Positions 1 through 11,705 are shown, counted from the stretch's first letter. The stretch is 64,000 bases of DNA from Asparagopsis taxiformis (GCA_030407315.1 JALQPE010001958.1:180674-244673), one strand, 5' to 3'. Program-made: numbers and translations. Notes: generated from the letters alone by a model not told the origin.

Positions 1-886
1 ACCGTATACACCACCACCACCGGCCCACGCTCCCGCACTGCGGGGTGGCTCCCCCGCCGTATCCCCAGAAACCTCCCCGCTCTGAAACACATATCAACCC
101 CCCACTTCGCACCCTTCCTCCCACTCCCCTCCCTCCCCAAATACAATAACCCCCTTCTTCTCCATCACATCCCCACTCACCACAGCCAGAACAGACGCCA
201 CCCCCTCCCCCTCTTTCTCCTCACTTTCCTAAAACCCCCTCCTCTCGGCGACTTCAACCGCATCCTCCTACGGTCCCACCTAAACACCTCCTCCGCCCTC
301 ACTACCCCAACACCCCGCAGCGTCTCCCCAATCCCCATAATATGCTTGTCGGCACTCCTCTCCGAATCACACTCCATTCTAAACCCGCACTCCGTACATT
401 TCCACCTCCCCCTGTACCATCCCAAGATTGCATCCCTCCACAGAACACATCCTCATACCACAGAAGAATTTTCTTCCTCTCATACCTCATCCTTAAAACC
501 TCCATCTGCTCCATGTAAATTTCGATGTAAATATTTTCTCCACTATGCAATCTCAAACATGTATGAACGTATGCCTTTCCGCTTTGTCACCCTTGAATAT
601 TGGTACTCATGTATTCATAAAATAGGGCCACCCACATCCCTATCCCGTTCTGCAAGCTTTACAAACCACTAGACGCATACTCCACAACTATACAACAAAC
701 ACTACTCGCTATTTCAGACGACGCGGTACACAAGTAGCGTAGTCTCAACCTTCCGTGCAGCCTTCCCTGATGCGTACAAGTGCGAAACACGTCTAGACTA
801 CTACTACTACTACGATATAGTATATCAGAAGTGACTGCGGGAATTTTCGGCTCAGGAGATGCTGGGTCACCAAATTGATTTTTCGG
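1..886. other. Left arm of transposon copy 1, pyrimidine-rich, no convincing gene
   Basis: Bases 1-660 are extremely C/T-rich on the plus strand, so open frames exist by composition on both strands. A plus-strand Pro/Ser/His-rich frame (346-672) and a minus-strand frame (177-425) with a CTEC...H arrangement resembling half a zinc finger are the only notable ones. Neither has clear support, and substitutions between the two copies here change amino acids. I treat it as the non-coding subterminal arm. Confidence 0.5.
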
Positions 887-1544
887 AAATTTTAGAATTT
901 CTGGGCTGGCCAGCAGTGCAATCGAGCTGGACATCCACCGGACGTCCATTTCAGGTTGGTCGTGAGAGAGTGGGGCGGGACCATGATGAAACAAGGACCA
1001 AGACCTGTCCCTGACGTGTTGAGCCTGAAATTGACCCGTCGTTAGGCGCCATTTAGCCTTACAGTTAGTGCTTACAGAAGCCAGTGACAACCCCACTCGG
1101 GGCGGCGGCCGGTGCCTGGGGCCGTTGTGGCCAAATTAGACACCTTGATTAGAATTAAATTTTGGGCTATTCTCAAAAACATGCACATGTGAACATGTTT
1201 TTGAGATGGGGGTGTGCCGTACGGCACAATGGACCGCCCAAATCGATGTTTTTTGCAATATTTTTTTGTGCCCGAAATTGTAGAATTTCTGGGCTGGCCA
1301 GCAATGCATCTGAGCTGGACATCCACCGGACGTCCATTTCAGGTTGATCGTGTATCGTGCACGTCCACACATTACCGGAAGCAAGTAGGCGATGAAGCAC
1401 GTACAAACCCAATTGTTCTGCTATTTCTACCATAGACCATCGAGTCTAGAGATGTGAGGGAATCGTCCTGGAAATCATGCTCCAACCCACGAGGGAATGG
1501 ACAATCTAGTTTGAAAGCATGGAACGGAAGTACATTATACTAGG
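887..1544. repeat. 658-bp segment present in copy 1, absent at this site in copy 2
   Basis: Copy 2 reads directly from TTTTTCGG (45178) into TTCATAGATT (45179). Copy 1 has 658 extra bases between the same two words, which begin and end next to GG. The segment holds one partial (887-965) and one full (1146-1350) copy of the internal repeat unit. Its 900-1150 part closely matches 50225-50465 of copy 2, which lies in another intergenic region. It is therefore relocated repeat-unit material rather than foreign DNA. Confidence 0.75.
1146..1350 (+). repeat. Internal repeat unit RU (copy 1, downstream of the dioxygenase gene)
   Basis: About 200 bp running from GGGCTATTCTC to TTTCAGGTTG. It contains an inverted repeat CAAAAACATG / CATGTTTTTG around CACATGTG, the palindrome GTGCCGTACGGCAC, the conserved AGAATTTCTGGGCTGGCC block and the palindrome GGACGTCC. 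A second, partial unit (887-965) precedes it. The same unit recurs in the intergenic regions of both transposon copies. Confidence 0.85.
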
Positions 1545-1619
1545 TTCATAGATTGAAAGTGATAAAGGAGATGATTATATTCTCGATAATTGTTTACCAA
1601 AGTAGTAGTTTTAAGCTAT

Positions 1620-4600
1620 CTAGCCGTCGGAAAATTGTTCTTCGTCTTCGTCCTCATCATATTCAGGATCTCCCGGCAGAATAGGCGTTATCGGCAACCG
1701 TGGAGTTGAATAGCTCAAGATGAATTCTTCACCCGGTGTGAGGGTTCTCTTCTTGGGAGCTTCTGTCGTCTTCATTCCGCATGATTCCGAGCTGCCCTGT
1801 CTTCGGCCTACGATCTTTCTTGACCGGGATGGGAACAACTGTCTTGTGGCGAACATTGACAGGTGCCGGTTGACTTTGCCTGGCAGACCGGCGCGGAGCA
1901 TTGGGGATTACTTCTTCTTCGAATCCCAACCGCCTGATGAAACCAAACGAAACATTGTCGGGAATCGGATACGACGCATTCCTGAAATACGTGTGATACC
2001 TCGTTGTCGTGTGTGACACAACTCTGTCGACATGCCCTGCCCCGGCATGTTGTACATGGCCGTGACCGATGAAGACTGAACGTGGCGGAACGATTACCTT
2101 CTTCAGCTTCATCGTCTTGGCGTACATATCTAATTCCAGCGCTTTGGAAAAGACGTACTTGTGGGACCCTGGACACACCCAGATAGGGAATGGGTCATCT
2201 CCGTTGGCAATAACAAAGTAACCCGGAAGTTGATCTTTGCGGTCGCGAGGAGGAACAGGGAAATCATTGTGTGGGACCTGCCGAGGACACCCCTTTCCCG
2301 TTATCAAAAACCGTCCCCCAGATGCCGGCATGACAAGTTTTTCTCCCGGTAAACCGCACTCCTCCAGCCCTATCAGCCGGACAAGGATTCCCAACCACAC
2401 ATCCAGCAGGGCTCGCCGCGTCACAAACTTGAACCGGTCGATATGCGTCTCATCGTTCTCGGCATAGTCAACCAGGCAGTGGCGCGTAGACGTGAAGCGA
2501 GCCCTCCCCTCATTCCGGTTCTTCTCATCTGTTTCATCGTCCCCTGTATTGACAATGGGACTCCACAGCTGCCGGTTCCCAGGGTCCTTGTGCACCTGCT
2601 CCCCCTCCCATGTTCCCAAGAAGTACCGAAACAATTCCTGGTTAGGAATTTCTTCCATGAGACCCAAGTCAAATGGGAACTTGTCCGACGCATCGAGGTA
2701 GCTTACATCCGCGAAATTGTGCATCACCGTATACCCTCGCTCGTTGATTTCCGTTCGGCAATTGTGGAAGTACGCCATACCAGTGCCGGCCTCATACGAA
2801 TCCTTCCAGCTTGTAGACATTCGCGCAACCTGAGCGAAGTCCAGCCTCGAGGGTAGAAACGTCGATGTAGGCTCACACATCGCCTTGGCAGCCATCTTCC
2901 ACGCTGCGAAAAACATCGGATAGATGGTGTCGATCTCGAAAACAAGATGACGAGCCCGATGTTGTTCCGGAATATGCAGCCCCTCAAACACAGGGTCCAT
3001 CGCCACTTGCTTCAAATACCTCACCTCTCTGCCCTCCTCATCGATTTCCACACTCTCCAATAACAACCTGAGCTCAATCGGGGGCAGACAGCCAACCCTC
3101 ACCGATGCGATGACGTCCGCGGGACGCTGCGCCAGATGATGCCCTTCGGCTCGGTCTTTGACTTCGAAATCGTCGGGAAGAGATGGCATACGGTCGTCGA
3201 ACAGGAGGTCGTGTTCAGAAGGAGAGTCACGAACGATGTAACCGTCTTCATCGACTTCGACTCCTTCCGGAACAGTGAGTGTAATTGTCACTTCGCGGAC
3301 CCCCTTGCTTTCGACTTGGCCCTCGTCTGCACCGTTTTTTGTCTTCCTCGTCCGAAGCGGTATGGACAGATTCTTGGTTGGAGGGAGTCGCACCAGCACG
3401 TTGGTTATCTTGGGGGACAATCTCAACGGCAGAATCGGGGGAACGGGCGGAGTCTTCGTCAACCTCATCACCGGAAGCAGTGGCTTGTTGTTGATCGGTG
3501 GGTTTATCAACAACGGCCTGCTCTTCTTCCCCGGCGGATTGTTGTACCACAACCGGCTCTTCTTCCTCGAGGCGTGTGCTCCCCGTCGAGCGAAGTCGCT
3601 GTGAACGGCGGCGGATGCCATGCGAAGCAGGCTCATGTTCGACATTCCGCTGCTTCTTGTGAGTGAGTCTCACATTGGCAGCAGAAGGGCGGCGTTTGCG
3701 TCGAGCCTTAGTCTTCTTCAATGTCGGATTGAAAAACTCTTTCAAGTTCGTTTCCAAATCCTGTAAACGCGTGGTTCTCCGTCGCATTCGAACCTCACTG
3801 CTCCGGTCGTCCCCTCTATACATTGCAATGGCATTGGTGAGATGCCATTGCAACTCCTTCGGCTGCTTAACCGACCCAATTGCCATCTCTGTGCTCAGAA
3901 ATGACTTGCGCATAATACTCTTTGGGCGCCCATACGCAGCGTACAGAGAATTTGCTATTGCAGTCACGCGACGGACGTATGTATAGAAGTCGTTCACGTC
4001 AAAGCGTCCATCCGGACGTCCACCATGAGCAGGGTTCAAGTACTCCGAAAGACCACGCAAGACGAAGACAAAGTTTTCTTCCAGCAACTCGCGCACTATC
4101 TTGTGGTCCAGGTGCGTTATCCCAATCTCGTTGCGGCGCTCGAATTGTTCAGCTCACGCAACACTTCGTCGAGAACAGGATGCTTCAGCGTTGCTATAGC
4201 CAAACGCGTCCACCGCCGGGCCGTGTTCGTTGAATTCATCATCCCCATGAACTGCGCCTCGAACAATGTTCGGATGACATCAGACTCACGCAAGTCGCCA
4301 GCGTTTTCCACGTTATTTGCAACAGCAATCGTACGGATGAACTGCTGGATGGACGACAAGATTCGAACCAGGGAGCGCTCCGTCAGTTGCGTCCCAGTCG
4401 TATGGTTCGACTCTGCACTCTTGTGGATGATCTCATGAGGCTGAAGATCACTGTCGTCCTTGCGGCGAAGGTAGTACACATCCAGAGGCTGAGTAACCCA
4501 GCGCAAGCGGTTTGCGTCCTGTGGCAGCTTGGTTCTGTGCATACGGGTGAGGCGCGTGAAGTCATCGGCAATGCTATGCATAGCATTGAGACGATGCAGT

Positions 4601-5616
4601 CCGTCGATCACGGTCACGTTCGCATTGGCATGGAATTTGCCATTCTGGAACAGACGCGTGTCGGCGGGCAGATGCGTGTTCTGCGACCTCAGCACCGTCA
4701 CAGTGATACGCGAAGAGCTCACATACCCCACAGCCAACATATTGTTGCGCAGGTCCTCCACGTGGTCTTCTTTCACATCCCGAAGGGTCACGGCCGGTTC
4801 CACTAGCTGCCTCACCAACACAGTCGCTCCTTCTCCGACGTAATCCGACGTCACAAACTTGGGCACCGTAATTTGCGTCCCCTGCTGCTCACGAATGCTT
4901 TCCGCCACCTCCGGTTCGTCGTCCACCTCGGTTACGTCCTGCGTAGTAGCTTCGGTGACGTTGGAGCGAGCAGGGTGCTTCGTGCCTCCACTGGAGGCTC
5001 TAGCAGAGCGAGCAGGGTGCTTCGTGCCTCCACTGGAGGCTCTGGCAGAGCGAGCAGGGCGCTTCGTGCCTCCCGAAACCGGGACGGAGCGTGCTGGATG
5101 CTTCGTACCCCCCGAACCAGTGATTTCGCCTGCCGGACCGGTACTGGGCATCCGTCCCGAGCTGGCCTGGTTCGTCGCTGCGTTGAAGTTTGACGCTGCA
5201 GCAGGGGTACGAATGTCGCTAGGGCCATCCTCCGCAGCGGGGCGCATCATCCGAGTATCCCAAGGGTAAAACGCCGCGGCGTATGCTCCACCCATCGTCT
5301 CCGGCGGTCCCTCGGCGCCATCAAACATGTACGGGAACGGGAGGTCCTTGAACTTGTCCTTAGTCGCAATGTTGCGCACGACGATATAGTCCGCCTCGTC
5401 GGTTTCCGGCAGCTTGTGGTTGTGCAGCGTGCGCGGAAGGCCAACATCGCCACCAGCAGTGCTCACCGAAGCCGTCCCAATATGCACAGCCGCACCGTCC
5501 ACGTCCGCAAACAAATTGACATCGACGCCGCGCTTGAGTCCGCGCGACTCCGCTGACGCGCTCACTTGATCGCCGCAAACCGTTGAAAACAAACTGCTGA
5601 AATGCGTATCCGCCAT
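1620..5616 (-). pseudogene. ParB-like / 2OG-dioxygenase-like fusion gene, copy 1, frameshifted
   Basis: This is the same gene as 45255-49220 but broken. Compared with copy 2, a G is missing at about 4141, one base is added at about 3331-3340 (T-run ACCGTTTTTT against ACCCTGTTT), and one T is added at about 1775. A block at 1685-1770 is also diverged, so the C-terminal tail differs until both copies rejoin in PGDPEYDEDEDEEQFSDG. Three open pieces result: the ParB half (4117-5616), the basic middle (3248-4096) and the dioxygenase half (1729-3645). The start is the ATG at 5616 (MADTHFSS), because upstream the two copies differ by a 2-bp indel that changes frame, as expected of an untranslated leader. 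Decay is likely, though homopolymer sequencing error could explain the T-run change. The TDPPY methyltransferase gene is divergent and about 2.7 kb away. Confidence 0.85.
4964..5114 (-). repeat. 42-bp minisatellite inside the ParB/dioxygenase gene (copy 1)
   Basis: About four tandem units, two nearly identical and two diverged or shortened, encode the 14-residue unit SGGTKHPARSARAS. The array lies in the disordered linker before the ParB-like domain. Unit number appears equal in both transposon copies. Confidence 0.85.
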
Positions 5617-5963
5617 GGTTGTTGAGTTGGAAAGGAAAAGAGATGGTTGACGTTGACGTATTGGAGTGATGTGGATGGTAGGTTTCACGTTGTTGAAGAA
5701 TGGTCGTGAACGCCAATCGCTGGAAATAATAACACAATACAACCGAAATTTTGTTAGGTACACACCTATCGTGACCGCTGGAATGCAAGACAGGCAATCG
5801 AGATGTGAGTGTCCGTTCGGAACGGGCCCGAGTCGGGCTCTCGAAACCTGACGAGGTGGCGTGAAGCAGGCAGTGTCCTTGATGTGTAATGTGTTAAAAT
5901 TACAGCTGTCAAGCTAGGCGGCTTTTGGGGCGGCTGCGAGCACCCCTTTATCCGGGGAACACC

Positions 5964-6170
5964 CTGATTTGAGTTAAAATTTGGGCTATTCTCAAAAACA
6001 TGCACATGTGAACATGTTTTTGAGATGGGGGTGTGCCGTACGGCACAATCGACCCGCCCAAATCGTTGATTTTTGCAAGATTTTTTGTGCCCGAAATTTT
6101 AGAATTTCTGGGCTGGCCAGCAGTGCAATCGAGCTGGACATCCACCGGACGTCCATTTCAGGTTGGTCGT
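5964..6170 (+). repeat. Internal repeat unit RU
   Basis: Full unit with CACATGTG-centred inverted repeat, GTGCCGTACGGCAC and GGACGTCC. It is the unit nearest the dioxygenase gene start and corresponds to 49570-49776 in copy 2. Confidence 0.85.
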
Positions 6171-6467
6171 GTGCTGCCTACATCCACGCATTGCAGCAAC
6201 TAAGCAGGCGGGTTCACTACTAATACAAAGTGCACGGAATATGAGTAACGTGATGGGTGAGTAGTGTTTGTGTTGAGGGAGTAAGGCGGGACCATGATGA
6301 AACACGGAAGAAGATGTCACCCTAGCATAACTTAGGCTTGAAGCCTGGAATCGACCCATCTTTCGGCGCCATTTAGCCTCACAGTTAGTGCTTACAGAAG
6401 CCAGTGATGACCCCGCTCGGGGCGGCGGCTCCGGTTCCTGGGGCCGTTGTGGCCAAATTAGACACCT

Positions 6468-6630
6468 TGATTTGAATTAAAATTTGGGCTATTCTCAAAA
6501 ACATGCACATGTGAACATGTTTTTGAGATGGGGGTGTGCCGTACGGCACAATCGACCGCCCAAATCAAGGTTTTTTACAATATTTTTGCTGCCCGAAATT
6601 CTACAATTTCTGGGCTGGCCAGTAATGCAA
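6468..6630 (+). repeat. Internal repeat unit RU, truncated
   Basis: Same start as the other units but ends at GGCTGGCCAGTAATGC, so it lacks the GGACGTCC part. About 100 bp upstream (from about 6365, CGCCATTTAGCC...) also matches sequence next to other units, so units were duplicated with flanks. Copy 2 equivalent: 50461-50624. Confidence 0.8.
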
Positions 6631-7167
6631 TAGCTATCTGCTCTAAACCGATTCTAACAAGCAGAAAGAATCCTCTCCATGACGATGCTCTCGAATTGAG
6701 TGCAATGCAACGGACTCCCTCCAAGAGAACGACAAAGCATCGTCTTTTCCAAGGCATTTCCGTACGAAAAATAATCGAAAAACATATTTGACTTTAACCT
6801 AACAGCTATCGCGAGCACCGTACTTAGCTATATTTCCTCTGTAATTTCCTTCCTCCAACCAATCAATAGCCGCTTGGTCACAGGCTTAAAAGCCTTCCAC
6901 TATCTGTCCTATCCATCGAAGACCCTCGGAGGGTTCGATCCAGGCCTTGATCACCCATGATGGGTGTGCAACCCGAGAAATTGAAAATGGAACATATTGC
7001 GACAGGGACGAGATATCATTCAATGAAAGAGAAGTTCTCTTTCGTTTACTTTTTTCTAACAAGATTCTAAACGTCTACAAACCCTATGTCGTCCGTCCGT
7101 TTTCATCCCGGAGAGATGTGGATGTGAGGTAAGACGCAGTGGTGATGTTGTGTTGATTCCCACAGAC

Positions 7168-7465
7168 GGAGGTGGAGGAGGTGGCTACGGAGGAAGCCTG
7201 GAGAACTTCTCCGGTACTGACATCTCACATGTTGAGAACATGTGAGATGTCAGTACCCATGGATGAGAAGAAAAACATGTTCAGGTCCGGTTCGGATATT
7301 CTTTCCATTAACGGAGGTGGAGGAGGCTATGGTGGAAGCCTGGAGAACATGTGAGATGTCAGTACCCATGGATGAGAAGAAAAGCATGTTGAGGTGCGGT
7401 TCGGATATTCGATCCATTAACGGAGGTGGTGGAGGAGGCTATGGTGGAAGCCTGGAGAAGAATAG
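7168..7465 (+). repeat. About 109-bp glycine-codon tandem repeat, 3 units (copy 1)
   Basis: Units begin GGAGGTGGAGGAGG at 7168, 7313 and 7422. They can be read as a GGGGGYGGSLEN-type peptide. Frames are not maintained between copies and stops follow quickly, so coding is doubtful. Copy 2 has one unit fewer (51161-51345). Unit 1 contains the extra sequence that forms the hairpin at 7213-7257. Confidence 0.7.
7213..7257. repeat. Perfect hairpin, 21-bp arms and 3-nt loop
   Basis: GGTACTGACATCTC... is followed after GAG by its exact reverse complement. The right arm is the normal unit sequence of the 109-bp repeat and the left arm is an inverted duplicate of it. It is preserved exactly in copy 2 (51206-51250). 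Confidence 0.9.
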
Positions 7466-7480
7466 AGTAGTCCTATACCC

Positions 7481-7729
7481 ATGGATCACAAGAAGACGTT
7501 GTTGGGCTCCTTTTCGAAGCCCATTCGTCTCTTGAATAAATTTAGCACCCAAATCATATACGATTGCCGAGTTGACACCCCGTATGTCTCGTTGGTAGAA
7601 ATAGCAGGGGTTCCACCACTCAGCTGGCGGGAAGTAGTTACTGATTATATGAGATATGGCTTAGCTCCCGCCAAAACCGATAGCTCTGGGCTCAGGTTCT
7701 CCAAATGTGGTTATACGAATGTGTTCTGA
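7481..7729 (+). CDS. Small conserved ORF, 82 aa, unknown function (copy 1)
   Basis: An ATG-initiated 82-codon frame (starts MDHKKTLLGSF, ends KCGYTNVF). It is also open in copy 2 with one residue changed (Gln to Arg) and one silent change. It ends just before a repeat unit and lies 557 bp upstream of the methyltransferase-SET start on the same strand. I recognise no domain, signal peptide or membrane segment. It could be a real small gene, an upstream exon, or a chance frame in a well-preserved spacer; two nearly identical copies are weak evidence of selection. Confidence 0.35.
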   Translation: MDHKKTLLGSFSKPIRLLNKFSTQIIYDCRVDTPYVSLVEIAGVPPLSWREVVTDYMRYGLAPAKTDSSGLRFSKCGYTNVF

Positions 7730-7756
7730 CAATGCTAGAAGACGAATATCTGCATC

Positions 7757-7943
7757 CTGATTTGAATTAAAATTTGGGCTATTCTCAAAAACATGCACAT
7801 GTGAACATGTTTTTGAGATGGGGATGTGCCGTACGGCACAATCGACCGCCCAAATCGATGTTTTTTGCAATATTTTTTCTGCCCGAAATTGTAGAATTTC
7901 TGGTCTGGCCAGCAATGCATCTGAGCTGGACATCCCCATGTCC
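7757..7943 (+). repeat. Internal repeat unit RU (variant end)
   Basis: Unit nearest the methyltransferase-SET start. It has the CACATGTG inverted repeat and GTGCCGTACGGCAC (here after GGGATGTGCC), but its end reads CATCCCCATGTCC and then CGTCCGGATGTC instead of GGACGTCC. Copy 2 equivalent: 51637-51823. Confidence 0.8.
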
Positions 7944-8285
7944 AGTGGCCGTCCGGATGTCGCTCACCTGGTAAGCGTGATGCACCTGTGACAACCTATG
8001 TGACTGCAGTCACAGCCGCCATGGCGGCCGTGCAGTACAACACTCAAAGACAGGGAATCACAATCTTTTTAAAATTTTTCTCTACCACGTATCCGTCACA
8101 ACTTATTACCTACACCGGTTACGGGTTTCAAGACCTTTCCAGTGCTGTGTACCCGTATACTCTGTTCCGTTCGATATCAACCAGTGTTCCTCACGAAAGA
8201 GTGCAAACGTCACGAGATACGTCGTCAAATTTGACTGTCTCGCCGAGCGGTCGCCATCCTGTACCGAATTTCCACTCATTCCATT

Positions 8286-11200
8286 ATGACGAATAAGCGC
8301 AGGCGCAACAGCAATCCGATCGTTGACGACGCAACCGTGCCAATTCTGCGCGAACCCGCTAGCCCTTGGGAGGATTCTAGTGACATGGGTACACGTCGAA
8401 ACGTAGGTCGCGCCGCCCGCGAAACTACTCTCGCTGGCAAAGACTTCCTCCGCCTCTTGCTGGATTTGTTCGCCCACTCAAGTTTCGCAGACTTGACGGA
8501 CAAGCCGGGAGGTTTCACATACGCGGACCTTGGCGCTTGGGTTGCGCAGGGCACGGAAGAACAATTTCTGGCGCTGCAAGGTCGACTCAGCATGGCCTTC
8601 AGCGGTCGTTCGAAGAATGCTGGAGTCGAGGCGGATGTTGCCGAAATCGTCATGGCAGAGATGAACGTTGAGCGAGCCAAGCAGATTGTTCGTCTGGCAT
8701 TACCGATTGCCGAGTTTTCAAGACAGGATGAGCGTATCGGGCAATGGGTTGAGCACTGCATCCTTTCTGGGATCGTGCCGCAGACCTTCCTTATTGGATG
8801 TAACATGCTTCCTTCGCCACTACAGGCGCCGCAGCGCGGGGAACCAAGCGCCTTCGTTCTTGCTCCACCGGAAACGTTCGAGGTATTGATGTATTTCCAA
8901 GCGTTGTCTATCATCCGAAATCACAACAAGAACCTGCCGCGTCGCCGAATAGGCGACGCGGCCGAAGAGGGGAACGAAGCCGCACGCGTCCCAGCCCATC
9001 GGAAAAGCACTAATCGAGCTTGTTACGTGGTTCAAGTTTTATACCATGCTTGGACCGATGTGGCCTTCGCCGCAAAGTTTTCCAGCTTCGAAGAGTTGAT
9101 GGCGCCGTACATCATTTTCGACAGCAGTGAGCATTGGTTTGACGTGCTCGATGAAGGTCTATTCGCACCGATGGAGCAGAAGCTAGATCTCTACCACGAC
9201 AAAGCTCCCCTATCTCATCCTGATGGATATGGTGGAAAAGTAGAGACAAGAACCAGTGCGCAGCACAGTGCATTTAGGGACCTTGTGAGGAAGTTCTTCG
9301 ACCGGTTGCAGTTTCTTATCGTCAACCCGGACCTGTACACCTGGCCGGAGTCCGACCGCTGGGGGGCGCTGGAAATATACTTGTCAAGCGGAAATCCGGA
9401 CAAGCTGCCAGCGTACTTTGACACCCTCGACGAAGACGTTATGGCTGTCCTCCGCCCGGCACCACAAGCCGCGGACGCAGAAAAGGTCCCCAAGCCGGTT
9501 GATGACACTCCCACTCGTCGCAACACAGGAGGGAGAGGTTTGGTTCCGTCGACAAGACACACAACCAGGCTTCAACTTGGACCTGGGAGGACCAGTCTTA
9601 CTGCCCAAGGGCCGTCTCCCCCGTCACCGTCACCCCATGCGACAGAAGAGCAGGAAAGTGAAGGGCAGGCTCTCGCAAAGGACTTTCTTTCGAAAATGAG
9701 TCAGTATTGCCGGGTGTACGACGTCCCTTTCGAAGATTTGGTCAGTGCCGACGAGAGCCGAGAACACGTGCCCATCACGGGCAACGTTCAGCTCATTCTG
9801 ACTGATCCGCCCTACAATGTTCGTCGTAAGAGGAACGATTCCAACTCTTCGTACGACAGGCTAACTGCAGAAGATATGCAGGCTAGCATCGAAGTGTTTG
9901 ACGAGCTGTTGCGCCCCGGTGGCCACGGCATCGTGTTCTGCTCCGTTTTGCAGTTCTACGAATGGTTCCATTACTTGGAAACGTACAAAGGACCGCAGTC
10001 AGAAGGCCCAACCGATGCTGCTGCCAGTGATGACGGGTCGGATGAAGAAGAGGTTACGTCCATGAATTCGGACTCCGAAGCATCGCAGCACAGTGGCGAA
10101 GAAAGTGCGGATGAGGAGGAGGAGAGGACGAGGAGGAGGAGGACGTCGTTCGGAATTCAGTTTTCTTCGTTGACGAGGTACCTCTGTTGTTTGTCCGACT
10201 ACCTGGGCACCTCTATCAAATGCCGGGGCGGAAGAGGTACCAACGCATGAACATGGCAGAGGTCGCTATCCACTTCTGGAAGCGAGGTGTTCCGTTCAAG
10301 ACTGGAAGCGAGATGGTGGCCTATAGGAACCACGGATACATGGACGGCACGTACCCGGCGTGGTGCAACGTCACCATCAATATGCCCGCCATCGATTCGA
10401 ATGAGATGGTGTGGCGAACAAGGAGCACAACCGGTGCTACGGTCAGAGTTCGTGCAGAGCAGAAGAGCGTCGCTCTCATGATGGAGTTGATCAGCCAGCA
10501 TTCACAGCCTGGTGATATTGTTGTCGATCCATTCTCTGGCACTTTCGCAACGGGAAAAGCAGCTATGAGCTTGCCTGAGCACCGTGTTTTCGTCGGCAGT
10601 GACATGGACAAATTGTGTGTGGCACGATCGCTTCCAAAGCTGTGTGCAGTCATGTCACGTGTAATTCTTTCAAACAACACTGACATGAGGGTCACGACAG
10701 AAGCGAAACAGAGTGCTGAGAAGTTCTTGGCGTCCCCCTCTGTCACGATGCGTACGCAGAGGGAACGCAGGATCATCGAACCCCCACCTGGCCTTCCCCT
10801 GTACCAGAGGTTCCCGAAATATATTCGGCAGTACCTCTGGCAGCTGTGCCCAGAGTCGATTGCGTCGCACGAGCACATGGAAAAACCGGTACATTATTGG
10901 CCACCTTCCCTGCGCCGCTGGTTGCAAACTGAAAACCCTCGCGTGATGCGGGCACACGATTGTGTTGCGAAAAAATTGAGCGTTCGACCATCGCTGATTA
11001 AGCATCCAAATGCAGGAAGAGGGCTCTTCGCTGAACAGACATTTAATGTTGGCGACGAAGTATGTGCATACTACGGAACTGTTGTGTACTCTGATATGAG
11101 CAAGGAGTCGATGAGGTTCGCGTACGGAGAGGGTCACATGGCGATAACGAAGGAAACATTCTTGATGTATGCCATCAAGCTGTATGCAACAGCGGAGGAC

Positions 11201-11488
11201 GACGAAAACATCGAGCATCCAATTTGGATTGTTCCGGCTCCGTTCTGTTCGGCGCAGTTCATCAACGACCCGCGGTATTTGCGAGGTGAGGACACTCCGG
11301 CGGAAGACACCAGGCGGATGGCCAACGTCGAGTTTGTCGAGAACTACAGCAGCGGTTCGACGGGGAAGAAGCTCAAGGCGAAGGACCTAGAAAATCCGAA
11401 GATCATTGTAGTACGTGCAATCCGCGATATCCGTCCGGGGCAGGAGCTCTACGTTCATTATGGGACAGCGTTTAGAGCATGGAATTAG
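8286..11488 (+). pseudogene. Beta-class amino-methyltransferase / SET fusion gene, copy 1, one frameshift
   Basis: The frame is open from ATG 8286 through the TDPPY catalytic motif (codon 507 at 9804) to 10250. It is shifted by an 11-nt expansion of a GAG/GAC-rich tract at about 10108-10140. It then continues from about 10143 in the other frame through the AdoMet-binding half and the SET domain to 11488. Removing the 11 extra bases from the count gives 3192 nt, 1063 aa, exactly the length of copy 2 without its own insertion. The domain account is given at 52166-55380. The lesion sits in the acidic linker, so a protein stopping near 10250 would lack AdoMet binding and SET. Confidence 0.85.
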
Positions 11489-11519
11489 GGTCACGAAAGA
11501 TGTTTTCATTTCGACTACA

Positions 11520-11525
11520 AATAAA
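11520..11525 (+). terminator. AATAAA polyadenylation signal of methyltransferase-SET gene (copy 1)
   Basis: AATAAA lies 32 bases after the stop codon on the coding strand, and is preserved at 55412-55417 in copy 2. Confidence 0.55.
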
Positions 11526-11705
11526 GCTACGTTCCAGAGTTGAAGTATATCATATAATGCAGCATGTCCAGCCACCATTAGTCCAGGGTGAAACCTATTG
11601 AGCAGTACTCGCCTGTCAAAAACCAATCGTTCACACTCTAGGTGCACTTCGTCCGAGCAGTGAACCTGACTGCTTGGATGCTGTTATGCGTGCAGATGCA
11701 AAATA

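Larger units (their letters stand above)
5617..8285. promoter_or_regulatory. Divergent intergenic region between dioxygenase and methyltransferase genes (copy 1)
   Basis: About 2.7 kb between two divergent starts. It contains three direct repeat units (5964-6170, 6468-6630, 7757-7943), a perfect hairpin (7213-7257), a 109-bp tandem repeat and one small conserved ORF (7481-7729). The palindromic units at both promoters suggest shared control of the two modification genes, which is inference. No TATA assignment is attempted. Confidence 0.55.

Noticed and set aside
6920..6940. GGTTCGATCC word resembling a tRNA B box
   Set aside because: No A box, acceptor stem or cloverleaf around it.
7060..7232. 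38-nt GTAAGA...CACAG candidate intron before the glycine-codon repeat
   Set aside because: Too short for a spliceosomal intron here, and the joined frame stops quickly.
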